Positions 60,541 to 64,000 of a stretch of DNA of 64,000 nucleotides are shown here, in pieces. Both the position numbers and the translations under genes were made by a program. Source of the DNA: a virus. Below the pieces are notes generated by a model. It ran no database searches, had not been told where the DNA came from, and saw only the letters and a list, made by a program, of their open reading frames with translations. Within the stretch, counting starts at the first letter, position 1, and each line of letters starts with the position of its first letter. The DNA lies in the IMG/VR virus record IMGVR_UViG_3300047678_000431, positions 21,174 through 85,173 of that record; one strand, given 5' to 3'.

Positions 60541-60795
60541 GTGCGCACGCTGCCGATTGCGCTGCAAAGTAGTTTCGACCTTGGCATATACCGGGTTCAC
60601 ACGCAATCGAGTGACGCGCTCAAGACGCATCGGTTCTTCGTGCGATATGCAGGTCGTCTTATTACGATCTATCGACTCGCATATGATGAACCGCTTTCGA
60701 GAGTCGTTCCCGATGAAACGGTCATTCGCGACCTTATTTTGGGAGCAATCAATCGCGCGCCTGTCCTAGAGATTATCGACGGCGGGCGCGCCTAG
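60541..60795 (+). CDS. Hypothetical protein
   Basis: 84 residues with GTG start four bases after the previous stop. Strands (DLGIYRVHTQ, RFFVRYAGRLITIYRL) then a helix. It may be a distant relative of the GGPxDG genes but lacks the motif. Confidence 0.5.
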   Translation: MRTLPIALQSSFDLGIYRVHTQSSDALKTHRFFVRYAGRLITIYRLAYDEPLSRVVPDETVIRDLILGAINRAPVLEIIDGGRA

Positions 60796-60818
60796 AATTC
60801 ACGCCTCACCTTTCAACC

Positions 60819-60849
60819 GGCTCGCATGGTATGCGGGCCTTTTTCTTTT
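60819..60849 (+). terminator. Terminator before gene at 60859
   Basis: A 9-bp stem (GGCTCGCAT with ATGCGGGCC, one G-T pair), a 3-base loop and TTTTTCTTTT. The downstream gene starts right after it, so it must have its own promoter or read-through. Confidence 0.75.
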
Positions 60850-60858
60850 GGGGGCTTC

Positions 60859-61188
60859 ATGGCAAACGTCATTTTTGACCCGTTCACCGTGGGGGATTCG
60901 AAGCCCGTGAGCGTGCGCGTTCATCCGGGCGACGAAATCACCGCACTGTCGGTCACCTATGAGATTACGCGATACAAAGATCCGTGCGGCGTGATCTATG
61001 ATCCCGGCGGCGCGTGTCATGTCGTCAACGACAATTTCGGTACGACGATCACGACGCCGGACTTTATCGACTTTCCCACGGTCGACACGTATTTCGTGCG
61101 ATTCAAGATTTATTGGTCAGACGGACAGATCGACAATTCCGTTGTCGCGCAAATTCCCGTCGACTCTGTTACGGGCGAATGCTGCTAA
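60859..61188 (+). CDS. Hypothetical beta-sandwich protein
   Basis: 109 residues after GGGGG. Strand-rich (ITALSVTYEITRY, TYFVRFKIYWSDG), as an Ig-like or decoration domain. Between two terminators, so expressed as a single unit. May be a virion decoration protein. Confidence 0.55.
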   Translation: MANVIFDPFTVGDSKPVSVRVHPGDEITALSVTYEITRYKDPCGVIYDPGGACHVVNDNFGTTITTPDFIDFPTVDTYFVRFKIYWSDGQIDNSVVAQIPVDSVTGECC

Positions 61189-61228
61189 TCGCCCCCTAAA
61201 GTTTCCGGTGTGGCCGCACCGGGATACA

Positions 61229-61252
61229 TGCGCGCATTCTATGCGTGCGTGA
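61229..61252 (+). repeat. TGCG-tract element f
   Basis: CGCGCATTCTATGCGTGCGTG in the gap after the gene ending at 61188; a short and weaker copy of the family. Confidence 0.4.
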
Positions 61253-61273
61253 ATTCACTTGCGCAAAACACGA

Positions 61274-61304
61274 GAGCCGTCCGGCATATCCGGGCGGTTC
61301 TTTT
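61274..61304 (+). terminator. Terminator before gene at 61334
   Basis: GAGCCGTCCGG with CCGGGCGGTTC (11 pairs incl. G-T), 5-base loop and TTTT. Confidence 0.6.
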
Positions 61305-61333
61305 GTGCGCGCTCCTCGCGAGGATCTTACATC

Positions 61334-61852
61334 ATGGGCGCACCTACCCTAGTCTTCTCGGAGACGAATGGAGCCGTCGGCTCACAAGTCACAACCGACA
61401 ACTTGACGACCATCAATTTCGCCAGTGCCGACCTCGCGTCGAACACGGCGAACATCTTGGTGAATAACCCGGTCGCTGCCGGTTCGAATTCGTTCGAAAA
61501 ATACTATCGCATGAAAGTCACGACCGCGTCGACGAATACCCTCTCGGCGTTTTCGGTGTACTTCTCGGCGACCGCTCCGACCGACGGCGGCGGCGCATCT
61601 TCAACTCTCACCGCATACTACGGCGTGACCGCAACCTATGCGGCCCCGACCGCTTCCCCGAACTCAACTGTCGCAACGACCTTGTGTTCGGCAACGACCA
61701 CCGGTCCGGGAACGACCTTCGCGTCGCCGACGAATACCGTCGGATCGTACTCGGGGTATTTCGTGCAACAGCTTCGCGTCGCCGCAAATGCGACCGGCGG
61801 AAATTGTACGTTCGCATCGAGCTGGGTCACGATTCAGTACACGTATTCCTAA
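61334..61852 (+). CDS. Probable decoration or minor structural protein
   Basis: 172 residues after GAGGATC. Thr/Ser/Ala/Gly-rich, few charged residues, two Cys (ATTLCSA, GNCTF): typical of an exposed beta-rich virion protein. Flanked by terminators on both sides. Confidence 0.5.
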   Translation: MGAPTLVFSETNGAVGSQVTTDNLTTINFASADLASNTANILVNNPVAAGSNSFEKYYRMKVTTASTNTLSAFSVYFSATAPTDGGGASSTLTAYYGVTATYAAPTASPNSTVATTLCSATTTGPGTTFASPTNTVGSYSGYFVQQLRVAANATGGNCTFASSWVTIQYTYS

Positions 61853-61876
61853 GATTAGGCATACGATTAAGCATGT

Positions 61877-61906
61877 GGCGGCGCCGTGTATTCGGTGCCG
61901 CCTTCT
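61877..61906 (+). terminator. GC hairpin after structural-like gene
   Basis: GGCGGC(G)CCG pairs with CGG(T)GCCGCC around a 6-base loop, then TTCT. T tract is weak. Confidence 0.5.
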
Positions 61907-61928
61907 CGTTCATGGATGAAGGTTCGAT

Positions 61929-62648
61929 GTGAAAATATTCTTCTCGTACTATGGAGGAAAATACCGATGCGCGCCCCATTACTCGGCGCCTGAATTCGAT
62001 ACGATCATTGAACCCTTCGCCGGAAGCGCGGGATATTCGGTGAGGCATTATGCGAAAAATGTCATTCTCGTCGACAAAGATGAGAAAGTCGCAATGTTAT
62101 GGGATTACCTCATCAACGTATCGAGCCAAGAAATAATGTCTCTCCCGGACATTGCATCGGGCACAACCGTCGATGAATATAATCTTTCAGAAGAACAAAA
62201 ATATCTCGTCGGATTCTGGTTGAACAAAGGATCGGCGGCGCCTTGTAAAATGCCGTCAAAATGGATGCGAACCGGCTCCGGATTGTTTTGGGGCGCAAAT
62301 GTACGCGATCGCATTGCATCAAATGTCGAAAACATCCGACACTGGAAAATTATTCACGGATCATATGAAGACGCGCCGGATATGCCTGCGACTTGGTTTG
62401 TCGATCCACCGTATCAGGCGGCCGGAAAACACTATCGCCATTCGTCAAACAATATCGACTTCGCCGCGCTCGGTGATTGGTGCCGGTCGCGCACCGGGCA
62501 GGTGATGGTTTGCGAGAACGAGGGCGCTTCGTGGCTCCCGTTTATCCCGTTCCGATCAATCAAAGGTACGCACGGCAAGACCCGATCGGGCGTGAGTGTC
62601 GAGGTCCTTTGGACAAACGATCCGCCCCTTCAATCCGCCGCCCTTTAG
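61929..62648 (+). CDS. D12-class DNA adenine N6-methyltransferase
   Basis: 239 residues with GTG start after GAAGG. FFSYYGGKYR is the N-terminal GGK element, IEPFAGSAGYS the AdoMet-binding motif I, and WFVDPPYQ (~158-162) the catalytic DPPY. This order (alpha-class, Dam-like) is typical of enzymes that methylate adenine, often in GATC, though the site is not readable from sequence. No restriction gene is adjacent, so it may protect phage DNA or mark its origin. Confidence 0.85.
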   Translation: MKIFFSYYGGKYRCAPHYSAPEFDTIIEPFAGSAGYSVRHYAKNVILVDKDEKVAMLWDYLINVSSQEIMSLPDIASGTTVDEYNLSEEQKYLVGFWLNKGSAAPCKMPSKWMRTGSGLFWGANVRDRIASNVENIRHWKIIHGSYEDAPDMPATWFVDPPYQAAGKHYRHSSNNIDFAALGDWCRSRTGQVMVCENEGASWLPFIPFRSIKGTHGKTRSGVSVEVLWTNDPPLQSAAL

Positions 62649-62672
62649 CGACATCTAAGAAAGAGGTCATCC

Positions 62673-62867
62673 ATGATTCATCTTCTGATCAAGATTGTCA
62701 TCATTTCGATCATCTTCGGTTGGATTGGTCAATTCGTGCCGCAGACGCGAGGATACTACGCGACATCGCCGGTCATCGTGCCGGGGCTCAATACCTTACT
62801 CGGTTTGATCGTTTTGATTTACGTCCTTCGGTATCTCTCCGGCGGCGGATATAGTCTCGGCCTGTAA
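62673..62867 (+). CDS. Small two-pass membrane protein
   Basis: 64 residues with AAGAGG upstream. Hydrophobic ~2-22 and ~38-57, separated by a YYATSPVIVPG loop. Holin-like size, but no neighbouring lysin. Function open. Confidence 0.65.
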   Translation: MIHLLIKIVIISIIFGWIGQFVPQTRGYYATSPVIVPGLNTLLGLIVLIYVLRYLSGGGYSLGL

Positions 62868-62898
62868 GACTTTCGCGATTCATGTCGATGTATGAGGC

Positions 62899-63177
62899 AT
62901 GGAAAATGAAATCACCCGAGACGCGCCCGTCGGCAGTCACGAATATTTCGAGCGCGTGAACGCTCGGTCGCAGTCGAAGCAACTTCGCGATCGCAATGCC
63001 GCGATCGCGATGGACTTCGACTCGCGGCCGAATTGTTCGCAATTTACATTGATCGCATGGGCGGCATACAAGGCCGCTCACCGCATTCTCGACGTGAAGA
63101 TGACCGACGTGCCGTGCGAAGAGATTCGTCGCGTACAAGGCATCGAGGCGGCAATCCGCGCGATCTTCGCGGAATGA
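62899..63177 (+). CDS. Hypothetical protein
   Basis: 92 residues, helical, with a WAAYKAAHRILD segment. Its stop overlaps the next ATG. No family. Confidence 0.6.
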   Translation: MENEITRDAPVGSHEYFERVNARSQSKQLRDRNAAIAMDFDSRPNCSQFTLIAWAAYKAAHRILDVKMTDVPCEEIRRVQGIEAAIRAIFAE

Positions 63178-63686
63178 AATTCGTCAATCCGCGCGCCGTT
63201 ATCTTCGGAGGCGACTTCGGCGACGTCGAGAGTAGGGCGATCTTTTACGTCGACGCATTCGGTAAACTTTACGACGCGACCGCCGATCATGAAATCATGA
63301 GCGTCTTACCTATCGTCGAACGTGATCCCCGTGACCCGTACCTCTATCCGCAAGCGGTCGGATACCTCAAAGAATGGGCATCGGCCTTTGACATTCCGAT
63401 CGCGATGATTGACGAGATCGAGGTCGAAGCATATGCCGAAATCCCGGGCGATCGTGTCGGATTAGTTCGATACCGGCATGCCTTGACGGGCAATTTTTGG
63501 TTTCATGCGATGTATGCTCGGCCGGATGATGAATCAATGATCGAACGAACGGCCATCGAAGTTCTCGCGTGTATGTGTTCGGCCTTGAACCTTGGTATCG
63601 CTCAGGAATCTTCCTATTCAGCTTCGCGTCAAATTCTCGCAAAGGCGCTTGTTGAATTCAAACGCGAAGCTCAGTCGCATGTCTAA
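63174..63686 (+). CDS. Hypothetical protein
   Basis: 170 residues in an ATGA overlap. Mixed strand/helix. No motif recognised. Overlaps the next gene by 8 bases. Confidence 0.6.
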   Translation: MKFVNPRAVIFGGDFGDVESRAIFYVDAFGKLYDATADHEIMSVLPIVERDPRDPYLYPQAVGYLKEWASAFDIPIAMIDEIEVEAYAEIPGDRVGLVRYRHALTGNFWFHAMYARPDDESMIERTAIEVLACMCSALNLGIAQESSYSASRQILAKALVEFKREAQSHV

Positions 63687-64000
63687 CGCGGTGATGATTA
63701 TCGAACGAGTCGCATTGCGACTCGATCAATCATGCGCGCAGATTGCAGAAGAATTCTTTAAGGGAATCGACGTGCCCGTCTTGAGCGCGGTCGAGATCCC
63801 GATCGTAGAAGCTCCGAACCCGTATGTTGCGTTCGTCGAGCTACGTGAAAAGCCGCCCGGGGCGAAATATCATCCCCGGGCGGCGGTTCTCGATCCGACA
63901 TACGATCGCGGCCTGAGCATCGAACGTGCCGTCTTCGCGCATTTCACTTATGCAAAATTTGCGCGAGGTGAAGGGTTGTCGGAAACGTTTCAACTGTTGC
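63679..64000 (+). CDS. Hypothetical protein, truncated by window edge
   Basis: From ATG 63679 the frame stays open to the last base (107 codons seen). It begins MSNAVMIIERVALRLDQS. No motif recognised in the visible part. Confidence 0.55.
   Translation, partial: MSNAVMIIERVALRLDQSCAQIAEEFFKGIDVPVLSAVEIPIVEAPNPYVAFVELREKPPGAKYHPRAAVLDPTYDRGLSIERAVFAHFTYAKFARGEGLSETFQLL

Overview
The window is a 64 kb piece of the genome of a tailed phage with a contractile tail (myovirus morphology). It has no rRNA, no ribosomal proteins and no cellular housekeeping operons. Genes are tightly packed, mostly on the plus strand, with many ATGA/TAATG overlaps and good GGAG/AAGG ribosome-binding sites, so the host is a bacterium that uses Shine-Dalgarno initiation. 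The DNA looks moderately GC-rich by eye. The host cannot be named from the sequence. Both window edges cut open reading frames (the first and last genes), so this is not the whole genome.

Layout. 1-3.5 kb: small plus-strand genes, a signal-peptide glycoside hydrolase and an Acb2/Tad1-like anti-defence candidate. 3.5-11 kb: mainly minus-strand accessory and DNA-metabolism genes (HAD phosphatase, DUF3310, ssb, small zinc proteins), interrupted by a plus-strand lytic transglycosylase-like gene and a three-repeat SANT/Myb-like gene. 11-21.8 kb: head module (papain-like peptidase, portal, Mu-F-like protein, XkdF-like protease fused to a scaffold-like region, major capsid protein, connectors). 21.8-38 kb: tail module (terminator, sheath, tube, chaperone with a T-like second frame, tape measure, hub, spike, gp25-like wedge, baseplate J, gpI-like wedge, fibres). 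An odd S74 fibre-like protein with a signal peptide and a C-terminal membrane anchor sits inside it. 37.4-40.6 kb: XhlA-like protein, amidase-like endolysin, a minus-strand ribbon-helix-helix/AAA+ ATPase pair and a small membrane protein. 40.6-41 kb: two tandem terminators followed by a strong sigma70-type promoter. 41-54 kb: replication and recombination (RecT, an initiator with internal iterons, a DnaC-like loader, SF2 helicase, HD hydrolase, HNH-like and RusA-like nucleases) among many small genes. 53.7-54.8 kb: a short minus-strand cluster. 54.9-64 kb: a tandem family of CPH...CxxC proteins, a DnaQ-like exonuclease, the terminase subunits, GGPxDG paralogues, a DPPY adenine methyltransferase and unknown small genes.

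How it fits together. Replication probably starts at four ~22 bp iterons inside the initiator gene (lambda-O-like), with the loader directly downstream. RecT, SSB and the RusA-like resolvase would handle recombination. Terminase packages DNA through the portal. Hairpin terminators around the capsid and sheath/tube genes probably set dosage. No integrase, repressor or phage RNA polymerase was recognised in this window, but a tRNA-like remnant near 46.15 kb could be an old attachment site.

Most noteworthy: the Acb2/Tad1-like protein, the membrane-anchored S74 protein, the papain-like peptidase in the head module, the GATC-dense iterons together with an encoded adenine methyltransferase, a family of TGCG tetranucleotide tracts at gene boundaries, and two families of small paralogues.
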